Below, in pieces: positions 20,823 through 28,295 of a stretch of 64,000 nt of DNA (its first letter is position 1; every line of letters begins with the position of its first letter). A program made the translations under genes and the position numbers. Under the pieces are notes generated by a model. It worked only from the letters and a program-made list of their open reading frames with translations. It did not search any database and was not told the DNA's origin. Source of the stretch: Clostridia bacterium (GTDB taxonomy: Bacteria > Bacillota > Peptococcia > DRI-13 > UBA5745); assembly GCA_018436095.1 (NCBI GenBank), contig JAHDMJ010000007.1:186001-250000 (forward strand), written 5' to 3'.

Positions 20823-22034
20823 TTAATTTGAATAAAGCCTGATCGTCTGCGGGCTGACTTCTACAACCTGATATTCTGCCGGATATTCCAGCATAACGGT
20901 ATAATCCCGGGTATCGGCAGGCTGGCCGGCCAGGTCCACATATGCCTTGATGTCGATCCTGTACTCTCCGCCGCTGGAGGCATTGGCAAAGACCTGGGGG
21001 TAAGCGGCTAACGTAACGTCCACAGTAGGTGGAATGGTGCCGTAATTCCTGTCGTCAGGCCCATTGCGCACTTCAACCGGAATATCTTCAAAGGTACGCC
21101 GGGCCAGGTTTTCTTCGATTTTGATGGTGATTTCCACTTCATCACCGTCCAGCACCTCCACATTGGAGGGCACCAGAAGCTTGACAAAGCCGTGGAAGCT
21201 TTCCGTCAAGGCCGCCAAATCAATAGGCTCCGTGGTCAGGGAATCGATCTTGCTGATTACCGCATAAGACCCGGTGATTTTGACGGTGGAGGGCTGCACC
21301 TCTACACCGGCTACCACATATTTTTCATCTATGGTGCCGGAGAGGGCGGTACGAACGGAAACGCTTTTTGATGACAGGCTTTCCGTAATTACCACATGAA
21401 CCGCCACATCCTCTGCCGAAAGGCTGAGCCGGCTATCTTGAACCTCCTGCTGCTCTTTATCCAAAAGCACTACCGGCAGCCTGCCCTGAAAATCGCTGTT
21501 TCTGCCGGCCAGGTCAAGGCTGACCTGGGCAGACTCCACCCGGTCCAGAGCTTTTTGGGGGCCGGATAATACTATAGTGGAAGGGGTTACCACCGGCTCC
21601 AGGCTGCCGTAGCCTTCCGGCACTGCATTGAGGGTGCGGCAGGTCACCGGCACCGTCTTATTGCCCAGCTCATCTACCGTCAGCTCGATATACTCCGGCT
21701 TAACGTAGACTAAGCTGAGGCCGCTGGGCAGAGAATACTGCACCTTGTAAGTAGCAGCTCCCGGCTCGGCCGCCCGCAGGTCCACCGATGCCTTCACATC
21801 CCGGCTGAAGACGGTATTAAGGGCAGAACGGTAGCCGTTGACCCGTATTTCTACAGGGCCCGGTTCCTTTTCCAGAAGCAGACCTTCCGGCAGACCGCTG
21901 ACGGTAACGTTTACATTGTTGAAGGTTTTCTCCGACACCGGGTTTTCCGAGCTATCTACATAGAACAGCAGGAAGATAGCCATCACCAGCGCCAATATGC
22001 CGTAAAATATGTTGCTGTCAAGAAATTTTTTCAT
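20823..22034 (-). CDS. cdaR: CdaA regulatory protein CdaR (YbbR domains)
   Basis: 403 residues. One N-terminal membrane helix ('IFYGILALVMAIFLLFYV') followed by an extracytoplasmic part of about four YbbR-type beta repeats (each with the 'P..I.v.G....i..i' pattern, e.g. 'TPSTIVLSGPQKALDRVES', 'QPSTVKITGSYAVISKIDS'). CdaR is known to bind and modulate the diadenylate cyclase CdaA. Starts nine bases after the cdaA stop and ends 13 bases before glmM. Confidence 0.94.
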   Translation of the reverse strand: MKKFLDSNIFYGILALVMAIFLLFYVDSSENPVSEKTFNNVNVTVSGLPEGLLLEKEPGPVEIRVNGYRSALNTVFSRDVKASVDLRAAEPGAATYKVQYSLPSGLSLVYVKPEYIELTVDELGNKTVPVTCRTLNAVPEGYGSLEPVVTPSTIVLSGPQKALDRVESAQVSLDLAGRNSDFQGRLPVVLLDKEQQEVQDSRLSLSAEDVAVHVVITESLSSKSVSVRTALSGTIDEKYVVAGVEVQPSTVKITGSYAVISKIDSLTTEPIDLAALTESFHGFVKLLVPSNVEVLDGDEVEITIKIEENLARRTFEDIPVEVRNGPDDRNYGTIPPTVDVTLAAYPQVFANASSGGEYRIDIKAYVDLAGQPADTRDYTVMLEYPAEYQVVEVSPQTIRLYSN

Positions 22035-22043
22035 CGTTTTGTC

Positions 22044-22865
22044 CTATTTCTTCTTAATACTTTTATGCACAAAGGATAAGAAAGAAAAAGCATTGGCATT
22101 CCTGGGGGTTTGAAAGCGCTCCAGCAGCATATCCCGCAAGGTGCTGTCACTGAGATAGCGGGTCATTCTGCCTTCTTCCACCACGCTGATTACGCCGGTT
22201 TCTTCCGATACTACAATGATAAAAGCGTCGGATTGCTCCGACAGGCCCAAGGCCGCCCGGTGTCTGGTGCCCAGACTCTTGCTGATATTGGGGTTTTCCG
22301 ATAAAGGCAGAAAACAGCCGGCAGCGTAAATCTTATCGCCCCGGATAATGGTGGCCCCATCATGCAAAGAGGCTTTGGGGAAAAAGATATTTTCCAAAAG
22401 TTCGCAAGAAATATCGGCATTGACCAAAACGCCGGTATCGCCGTAATCGCTGAGCCCCGTTTCCCGTTCCAGCACCAGCAGCACGCCCACCTGATTTTTG
22501 GCCATAATTCTGACGGCCCGGATGATCTCTTCCACCATCCGCTCAAAGGTGGCCCGGTCGATGACCTGATGGCCAAAAATACTGCCCTGGCCCAGCCGCT
22601 CCAGAGCCTTCCTGAGCTCCGGCTGAAAAACAATGGGCAAAGCCACAATCAATACGGTCTGCAATTGGGAAAGCAGCCAGCTAACGGTCTGCAACTGCAT
22701 TTCATTGCTGATAAAAGCCACAACCAGCAGAACCAGAACGCCTTTTAATAGCTGGATCGCTCTGGTTTGGCGGATCATCATCATCATTTTATAAAAAACA
22801 TAAGAAACAATGACAATATCAACGGCATTTCTTATGGTGATGAAATCCATAATCCTGTCGAACAT
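22044..22865 (-). CDS. cdaA: Diadenylate cyclase CdaA (c-di-AMP synthase)
   Basis: 273 residues. About three N-terminal membrane helices ('AVDIVIVSYVFYKMMMMI', 'GVLVLLVVAFISNEM', 'QLQTVLIVALPIVF'), then the DAC domain with the two active-site motifs: D-G-A in 'SLHDGATIIRGDKI' and R-H-R in 'GTRHRAALGLSE'. Produces c-di-AMP from two ATP. GAGGAG precedes ATG 22865. Operon cdaA-cdaR-glmM-nnr-amidohydrolase-tsaE reads as one minus-strand unit. Confidence 0.97.
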   Translation of the reverse strand: MFDRIMDFITIRNAVDIVIVSYVFYKMMMMIRQTRAIQLLKGVLVLLVVAFISNEMQLQTVSWLLSQLQTVLIVALPIVFQPELRKALERLGQGSIFGHQVIDRATFERMVEEIIRAVRIMAKNQVGVLLVLERETGLSDYGDTGVLVNADISCELLENIFFPKASLHDGATIIRGDKIYAAGCFLPLSENPNISKSLGTRHRAALGLSEQSDAFIIVVSEETGVISVVEEGRMTRYLSDSTLRDMLLERFQTPRNANAFSFLSFVHKSIKKK

Positions 22866-22952
22866 AAATCGGTCTCCTCAACGTCCTATCATCTGCATTC
22901 ATTTTAACATATTTTATCAGTTTTATCTCTTATTTTTATTTTAACCATATGC

Positions 22953-22958
22953 TATAAT
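22953..22958 (+). promoter_or_regulatory. Candidate extended -10 element
   Basis: TGCTATAAT about 60 bases upstream of the DUF881 gene in the cdaA/DUF881 divergent region. No good -35 was found, so this is tentative. Confidence 0.3.
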
Positions 22959-23018
22959 CTATACTATAATATAGTTTATTGAGCGAATCGTAAAGTCATG
23001 TTTTTTGTGAGGTTTGCC

Positions 23019-23729
23019 TTGAAGAAAAAATTAACAGCTATACTGACGCTGACCATAGCCTGCTTTCTCATCGGCTGCCTGTTTTCTTTGCATCAGCGCA
23101 CCGTTTCCGGCAGCAATCAAAGCGCGGCCCTCAGCGAGCGCATGGATAACCTGGTCTCCACTATCTCCGATCTGGAAAGGGAGATTGCCGCTTATGAGGG
23201 CTTGATTGAACAATACCGGGCGGAGCTGGCGGCTTTGGACAACGGCCATCAGACCGCAGCCATCCAGGCCCTCCAGGAGGATTTGAAGATGGCGCAGTTG
23301 AGAGCCGGCCTGACGCAAGTTACCGGCAAAGGCATCGAAATCATCCTGGACGATAATTATGAAGGCCTGCGGGAAAACCCCGGCGGCGACCCCAATAATT
23401 ACATCATTCATTATGAAGATTTGCTGTCCATCGTCTCCGACTTGAAATCCGCCGGCGCCGAAGCCATTGCTATCAATGACCAGCGGCTCATCGGCACTAC
23501 GGAGCTGCGCTGTGTAGGCAATGTGATTCTGGTCAATACTACCCGCCTGGCGCCGCCCTTTGTCATCCAGGCTATCGGCAATCCAGCCATCCTTTGGGAT
23601 ATTGTGGCCCATGGCCGCTATGATTATTTGCGGCTCAACCATTTCCCCGTAAGCCTGGAGGTTGGAGACAGCCTGGTTCTGCCCGCTTACAAAGGCGAAT
23701 TGCAATTTGTCCACGCCAAATTGCTGTAG
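23019..23729 (+). CDS. DUF881 family membrane-anchored protein (first copy)
   Basis: About 236 residues: an N-terminal membrane anchor ('LTAILTLTIACFLIGCLFSL'), a coiled-coil ('RMDNLVSTISDLEREIAAYEGL') and the DUF881 domain ('DLLSIVSDLKSAGAEAIAIN', 'IQAIGNPAILWDIV'). The frame opens at ATG 22998, which lacks a ribosome site. TTG 23019 with GTGAGG at 7 bases gives the usual short N-terminus, so it is preferred. DUF881 proteins occur in pairs around sbp in Bacillota, often near division genes; molecular role unknown. Divergent from cdaA. Confidence 0.88.
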   Translation: MKKKLTAILTLTIACFLIGCLFSLHQRTVSGSNQSAALSERMDNLVSTISDLEREIAAYEGLIEQYRAELAALDNGHQTAAIQALQEDLKMAQLRAGLTQVTGKGIEIILDDNYEGLRENPGGDPNNYIIHYEDLLSIVSDLKSAGAEAIAINDQRLIGTTELRCVGNVILVNTTRLAPPFVIQAIGNPAILWDIVAHGRYDYLRLNHFPVSLEVGDSLVLPAYKGELQFVHAKLL

Positions 23730-23783
23730 AGGCAGATACTTAGGGCGCAGGGCAGTGACCGACCGGCGGATCTGTTCCGTTTT

Positions 23784-24080
23784 TTCGGTTGTATGTGTTT
23801 TCAGGGTTAGGCCTGCTCAAAAATTTCGGTTGTATGCACTTTTGGCACCTGGCCTGCTCAAAAATTTCGGTTGTATGCACTTTTGGCATCTGGCCTGTTC
23901 AATTTTTTCGGCTGTATGTAAAATGCAGAGCCTGAAACAACAATTTCAGCCCAAATCGGAGCATTTTTTTCGAGTGTATGCCGTTTTGAGGCCAAATTGA
24001 GGTCACATTTTACATACAAACGCAATTTTTGCTCATCTGGATTAGCCAATTTACATACAAACGCAATTTTTGTACAGACG
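23784..24080. repeat. Inverted-repeat element, locus A: arms repeated with a 41-bp period
   Basis: Left side: 41-bp units beginning at 23810, 23851 and 23892 (first two nearly identical, third diverged), each with GCTCAAAAATTTCGGTTGTA, and a degenerate copy near 23779. Right side: units at 24012 and 24053, also 41 bp apart, with ACATACAAACGCAATTTTTG, roughly the reverse complement of the left arm (about 20 of 25 matches). The middle holds TTTCAGCCCAAATCGG (23944) and GAGGCCAAATTGA (23988). No coding potential. Confidence 0.8.
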
Positions 24081-24136
24081 GCCTGCTCCGGCGAACATCC
24101 ATAGGTTCACGACCTTTTTTCCTAAAATGACATCCG

Positions 24137-24284
24137 CCAAAGGGTCCTACGGACTCAATCCTGCGGATACAATCTGCTATCCTTAGCCGCTTGGGGCGCA
24201 GATGTTCTGCTATCCTTAAATACTTAGTGCGCAAATGGTCCTACAGACTCAATTTGCTATCCTTAAATACTTAGTGCGCAAATG
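24137..24284 (+). repeat. Tandem repeats in the leader of sbp
   Basis: CTGCTATCCTTA-type units recur three times, two of them with CTTAAATACTTAGTGCGCAAATG, and a GGTCCTAC(G/A)GACTCAAT word occurs twice. The last unit ends just before the AGGAGG of sbp, so the array is likely in its 5' untranslated region. Confidence 0.7.
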
Positions 24285-24300
24285 TAGGAGGTTTTTCGGA

Positions 24301-24726
24301 ATGTGGTGGCTTATCCCCATTATTGGGTTGGCTCTCGGCATCTATTCAGGACAGTTTTTACATATTGAGATACCGGCGGAAATGGTCAAATATCTGTCCA
24401 TTGCCATTATGGCGGCTTTGGATTCCGTTTTTGGCGGTATACGTTCTCTTTACGAGAAAAAGTTCGACGGTCTGATGATGATGACCGGCTTTTTTACGAA
24501 TGCCCTTCTGGCTGCGGCTCTGGCCTACATCGGCGATATGCTGGGCGTAGATCTATATTATGCGGCAGTCTTTGCTTTTGGTGTCCGGCTTTTCAGCAAT
24601 CTTTCAATGATCCGCCATTATATTATTAGCGGCCTGCGGGAAAAAGACCGCTTGTACCGCCTGGCCCGCCAGGAAAAAAAAGCCGCCGCCAAGCCTGACC
24701 TCACCAATGGGGAGGGTGAACTGTGA
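24301..24726 (+). CDS. sbp: Small basic protein Sbp (DUF1290)
   Basis: 141 residues with three or four membrane helices ('WLIPIIGLALGIYSGQFL', 'YLSIAIMAALDSVFGGIRSL', 'MMTGFFTNALLAAALAYIGD') and a basic cytoplasmic tail ('REKDRLYRLARQEKKAAAK'), typical of DUF1290. ATG 24301 has AGGAGG at 9 bases; the frame upstream is repeat DNA. Its stop overlaps the next DUF881 start (GTGA). Function unknown; flanked by DUF881 genes as in many Bacillota. Confidence 0.93.
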   Translation: MWWLIPIIGLALGIYSGQFLHIEIPAEMVKYLSIAIMAALDSVFGGIRSLYEKKFDGLMMMTGFFTNALLAAALAYIGDMLGVDLYYAAVFAFGVRLFSNLSMIRHYIISGLREKDRLYRLARQEKKAAAKPDLTNGEGEL

Positions 24727-25454
24727 GCACCGCATTAAGAAATATGCTGGCTTTTTTCTGCGCTATGGCAGTCTTGGGCCTTTCTCTCTCCGTCCAGTTT
24801 AAAGCCCAGAACTCTCCTGACCGGGAGCTTTACCAACAAAGACAGGAGAATCTTATCGTCATGGTCAAAAACCTCACGGAAAAACGGCAGCGCCTGGGCC
24901 AAGAAATGTCGGACCTCTCTTCCCAGCTTTATGACCGCCGCAATGCCTTTGAGGACGAATCCTTGACCATTAAATCTTTAGAGCAGCAACTGGCCCGTTT
25001 AGAAATCGCCAATGGCACCAGGCCCGTTTCCGGCCAAGGATTGGAAATTCAGTTTCAGGCCACTTCCGCTGTGCAGTACACCGACCTGATCGTTCTGGTC
25101 AACGAGCTTTGGGCTGCCGGCGCCGAAGCTATCGCCGTAGGCGGCTACCGCCTTAATGCCAATAGCTACATTTTTTACAGTGACTCACCGGAAGGCCGTC
25201 TCATTTCCGTTAACAACAGCCCTGTTCCACTGCCTCTGCGGGTCCAGGCCATCGGCAGCGCCGGCAGCCTGGAAAGAGGCCTTACCCTGCCCGGCGGCTT
25301 TATGGATATCATGATGTACAATAAGATCTATCCCACATTGCGCCAAAAGGAAAGTCTGGAGTTGCCGGCAGTCACCAGTCCTCCCTTATATTATTATTTA
25401 AGCGCTTATTCCCCTGCAGCGGCTGCCAACCAGACCACAGAATCCACCCGCTGA
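24723..25454 (+). CDS. DUF881 family membrane-anchored protein (second copy)
   Basis: 243 residues: N-terminal helix ('MLAFFCAMAVLGLSLSVQF'), long coiled coil ('TIKSLEQQLARLEIANG') and DUF881 domain ('DLIVLVNELWAAGAEAIAVG', 'QAIGSAGSLERGLTLPGG'). GTG start inside the sbp stop, so translation is coupled. A short Ala/Thr-rich tail ends the protein. Forms a DUF881-sbp-DUF881 cluster with the copy at 23019. Confidence 0.9.
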   Translation: MSTALRNMLAFFCAMAVLGLSLSVQFKAQNSPDRELYQQRQENLIVMVKNLTEKRQRLGQEMSDLSSQLYDRRNAFEDESLTIKSLEQQLARLEIANGTRPVSGQGLEIQFQATSAVQYTDLIVLVNELWAAGAEAIAVGGYRLNANSYIFYSDSPEGRLISVNNSPVPLPLRVQAIGSAGSLERGLTLPGGFMDIMMYNKIYPTLRQKESLELPAVTSPPLYYYLSAYSPAAAANQTTESTR

Positions 25455-25519
25455 CTTTGCTGCCGGCGGGTGATTTGCATACAAACGGTAAAAAGAGCAG
25501 GTACGGACAAGACAAACCG

Positions 25520-25870
25520 AAGTCACTGAAAAAGTCGCGTAAGCTAATCTCGTCATCTAAATCCGAAAAAATTTGAACGACTTTTCAGGCTCCTCATCTG
25601 GGTGGTCTATTTTGTGCAAAAATGCAGGTTTGTATCATCAACTCAAGTGTTTTGCTCAAAATTGCAAGTTTGTAGAATGCATTTTGGTCTGGAAATATGG
25701 TTTCACCCCATTTATGGGGCCAAATTTGTTCCAAAGCAGGAATTTAGAGGTATACAAACCTGCATTTTTGCTCAGTTAGCTAAAGCGAATGATGACAAAC
25801 CTGCATTTTTGCTCAGTTAGCCTATGCGAATGATGACAAACCTGCATTTTTGAGCAGTCAGGCCCGACAG
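25520..25870. repeat. Inverted-repeat element, locus B: three 41-bp units opposite two inverted copies
   Basis: Right side: 41-bp units start at 25754, 25795 and 25836 (third partial), each with ACAAACCTGCATTTTTG. Left side: inverted copies at 25616-25634 and about 25655-25674 (40-bp step). The 19-bp arm 25616-25634 is a perfect reverse complement of 25753-25771. Core GGGGCCAAATTTG at 25717. Upstream, TGAAAAAGTCG (25528) and CGACTTTTCA (25578) form another inverted pair. Downstream, AAGCTGACCGTCGT near 25877 resembles locus C. Confidence 0.82.
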
Positions 25871-25927
25871 AGGGGTAAGCTGACCGTCGTGGGCTGAAAT
25901 GTACAAGGCCTGTGATTTGCCGCCAAC

Positions 25928-25983
25928 TTTTTCACTGGCCCTTTTTCAGTGCCCTTTTTCAGTGCCCCTTTTCAGTGCCCTCA
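25928..25983. repeat. Short tandem array, about four 13-14 bp units
   Basis: TTTTTCAGTGCCC-like units repeated four times between locus B and the DUF3343 gene. The stretch 25455-26104 contains only repeat DNA and no gene. Confidence 0.75.
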
Positions 25984-26104
25984 GACAAACCCGGATTTTT
26001 GAGCCGTTAATTAAAGCCAATAACAGGGGCGGCCCCTTTTCTGCGTCGGGCAGAAGGGGGCCGTCTCGTCTGTTTTGGGTTTTTACAGGTTTTACCGCTC
26101 CGCC

Positions 26105-26371
26105 TCACATCGGGTTAGCGATAGGTTTGCCATCTACCATGCGGACAAAGTAGAAGCGGTATTGATCCCGGGACACCGGTCCCGACTCCACCGCCCAACG
26201 CACAGCCGCCAAATCCGCTTGGGGTATGCGCAGTGATGTGCTGCAACTGGTGCTCAATATCCGCAAAGTGGGCATTGGCCGCAAAGAAAAGCCTTTCTCT
26301 GCCAAGTACTTTTGCATAACTGCCGCTCCGTGGCCGCTATAAAACACAAGAGCATAGAAGCGTTCTTCCAT
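26105..26371 (-). CDS. DUF3343 family small protein (putative Se/S carrier-like)
   Basis: 88 residues from ATG 26371. The layout 'ALVFYSGHGAAVMQKYLAEKG' then 'STSCSTSLRIPQADLAAV' follows the DUF3343 pattern, whose family usually shows 'SSCGLALR' at that spot; the conserved Cys is present. DUF3343 proteins are annotated as putative selenium/sulfur carriers on context only. The frame opens further up at 26419, but MEERF is the natural start. Divergent from the ECF sigma gene. Confidence 0.65.
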   Translation of the reverse strand: MEERFYALVFYSGHGAAVMQKYLAEKGFSLRPMPTLRILSTSCSTSLRIPQADLAAVRWAVESGPVSRDQYRFYFVRMVDGKPIANPM

Positions 26372-26553
26372 TGAGGTTTTCTCGTCCCTTTCCTTATTCC
26401 TTTTGGGAGGTCCTCCCAAATTACTCTATGCTGATAAAAGGCATTTGGCTATTGTTTTTACAAAAAGATGATGCTATAGTGAATCTATCTCTCAATTTTT
26501 GCCACAATACGACAACCTGCTATTGTCACTCGTTGCAAAGGCGGTGTTATATA

Positions 26554-27114
26554 TTGGATTTTGCGGAATTGTACAGAAGTCATTTTATGACTGTCTATAG
26601 GCTTTGTTTGGCCCATTTTAAGAAATCGGATTTAGCAATGGAAGTAACCCAGGAGGCTTTCGTCAGGTCTCTGGAAAAATTACAGGATTTGCGAAATGAG
26701 GAAAGCTTTCTTGCCTGGGTCTCCTCTATAGCGATTAATTACGGCCGCAACAAGATAAAGCTGGATAATATGAGATATAACGAGCTGCCACCTTTGGAGC
26801 TCATGGAGCAGGGTTGGGATTCCTTCGATCCGGAGGAGCTGGACATTGAAGACGTCAATTTCATCCGCCGTTGGATCTTGACTCTTCAGGAATCGGATCA
26901 GCAGTTGCTTCTTATGAAATTTTACTACAATATGAGTGATAAAGAAATCAGCGAGCAGGCGGAAAGGCCCGTAGGCTCCATCAAACGCCGCTTATATCAT
27001 CTGAAGCAAAAGCTGGAGCAAGCTATGACCCAGGAGCTATATGGCGAATACCTGCTGCCGCCCCAAAAAGACAGCAGAATAAGCCATACCCAGGATTTAA
27101 AAGGGCTGCTATAG
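26554..27114 (+). CDS. ECF-type RNA polymerase sigma factor
   Basis: 186 residues from TTG 26554, which has AAAGGCGG upstream; the longer frame from 26371 adds non-family sequence. Region 2: 'HFKKSDLAMEVTQEAFVRSL' and 'NEESFLAWVSSIAINYGRNK'. Region 4: 'LTLQESDQQLLLMKFYYNMS' and 'DKEISEQAERPVGSIKRRLY', the helix-turn-helix contacting -35. No anti-sigma gene lies next to it; downstream is a terminator and the convergent D-cysteine desulfhydrase-like gene. Confidence 0.85.
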   Translation: MDFAELYRSHFMTVYRLCLAHFKKSDLAMEVTQEAFVRSLEKLQDLRNEESFLAWVSSIAINYGRNKIKLDNMRYNELPPLELMEQGWDSFDPEELDIEDVNFIRRWILTLQESDQQLLLMKFYYNMSDKEISEQAERPVGSIKRRLYHLKQKLEQAMTQELYGEYLLPPQKDSRISHTQDLKGLL

Positions 27115-27119
27115 ACAGG

Positions 27120-27148
27120 CCAGCAGGCAGATTCGCCTACTGGTTTTT
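27120..27148 (+). terminator. Terminator after the ECF sigma gene
   Basis: CCAGCAGGC - AGATTC - GCCTACTGG then TTTTT, immediately after the sigma factor stop. Overlaps the 3' end of the convergent gene. Confidence 0.8.
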
Positions 27149-28174
27149 CTCACCCAGCCAGAGGCCAACCTCTTTTAAGAAGAGCAGGGGAAGTCCGCCG
27201 GTATGAAAGAAAATTACGGTTTCATCCTTACGAAAAGCGCCTTTAGCCAATAAATCCAAATAGCCGGCCATGGCTTTCCCCGTATATACAGGATCAAGTA
27301 AAATGCCTTCCGTTTCAGCAAATAAACGGATGGCATTTTTTCCTGCCTCGGTCATTATTCCGTAACCGGCGCCAATATACTCCCCGTATAAATTAATCTC
27401 TTCTTGTTTTATACGGTAAGGGTAACCCATAGCCGCCGCATCATGATTAAACTCTTCCTCGATCATTTCTTTCCCCTCCTCTGCAGAGCGGGACAGGGCT
27501 ATACCATGAAATTTCGCCTGCATTTCACAAATCCGGCCCCCTAATAAGACACCGCCAAATGTACTGCCGGAAGCAACGGGAACGATCACATGACCGGCAT
27601 GAATATCCTGTTCTTCAAGCTGCTGTTGCAACTCCAGCATAGCCTGACAATAGCTGGCGGTGCCTTGCAGGGAACGGCCGGCCCGGGGAATGAGATAGGG
27701 CTTTTTCCCTGCCCGGCGCAACTCATCCATGACTTGCGCAATTTTTGCATCCCCTGCCCGAAGCTGTTCTTTGGCAAGCTTTTCCGGAGCAACACTATAG
27801 TCTACATCGGCAAATACTTGTTTGGCGCCGAAAAGCTCCTGCAAAATCCGGTTGGCTTCATAATACCCGCAGTCGGCTTCTGTCATTACCAGGATGCAAT
27901 CCAAGCCCAGTTTGGCACAGGCGGCTGCCGTCAGCCTGCCATGATTCGTTTGCATTACTCCGGAAGTAACAACGGTATCCGCCCCCCGGGCTAAAGCATC
28001 TCCCAACAAATATTCCAATTTGCGCAGTTTATTGCCGCCTAAACCCAGCCCCGTTTGGTCGTCTCTTTTTAAGAACAGCCTGGGCCCTCCGATACGCTTC
28101 CTGGCTTGTTTCATTTCCTCCAAGGGCGTGGGCAAATAGGCAAGCTTTACCTTTGGCAACGATTCAAAGCCCAT
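27137..28174 (-). CDS. PLP-dependent D-cysteine desulfhydrase / ACC deaminase family protein
   Basis: 345 residues, fold type II PLP enzyme. PLP Lys in 'GLGLGGNKLRKLEYLL', the cofactor/substrate loop 'SGVMQTNHGRLTAAACAKLG' (family usually SNH; here T-N-H), phosphate-binding 'VASGSTFGGVLLG'. D-cysteine desulfhydrase breaks D-cysteine to pyruvate, sulfide and ammonia; related members act on other D-amino acids. Frame opens at 28216, but ATG 28174 with AAGGAGGGAG is the start. Follows an NhaC gene and a PrpR-type activator, so amino-acid use may be involved (inference). Confidence 0.85.
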   Translation of the reverse strand: MGFESLPKVKLAYLPTPLEEMKQARKRIGGPRLFLKRDDQTGLGLGGNKLRKLEYLLGDALARGADTVVTSGVMQTNHGRLTAAACAKLGLDCILVMTEADCGYYEANRILQELFGAKQVFADVDYSVAPEKLAKEQLRAGDAKIAQVMDELRRAGKKPYLIPRAGRSLQGTASYCQAMLELQQQLEEQDIHAGHVIVPVASGSTFGGVLLGGRICEMQAKFHGIALSRSAEEGKEMIEEEFNHDAAAMGYPYRIKQEEINLYGEYIGAGYGIMTEAGKNAIRLFAETEGILLDPVYTGKAMAGYLDLLAKGAFRKDETVIFFHTGGLPLLFLKEVGLWLGEKNQ

Positions 28175-28206
28175 GGTCTCCCTCCTTCTCTTTCTCATGG
28201 AGATGC

Positions 28207-28236
28207 CGCAAAACATTTGATCTCAAACATTTTGCG
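28207..28236. other. Imperfect palindrome upstream of the PLP enzyme gene
   Basis: CGCAAAACATTTGA (28207-28220) and TCAAACATTTTGCG (28223-28236) pair except at two central positions. It lies between nhaC and the PLP enzyme and could be an operator or an RNA processing hairpin. Confidence 0.45.
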
Positions 28237-28295
28237 ACACCTCCTGATACGATAAGCCTGAGCTGTCCCAGGCTGCCCTTATTTAATTTTTTACT

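Noticed and set aside
25743-25860. Possible CRISPR array (three evenly spaced repeats)
   Set aside because: The whole 41-bp unit repeats, including the 'spacer' part, and inverted copies lie on the other side; no cas genes.
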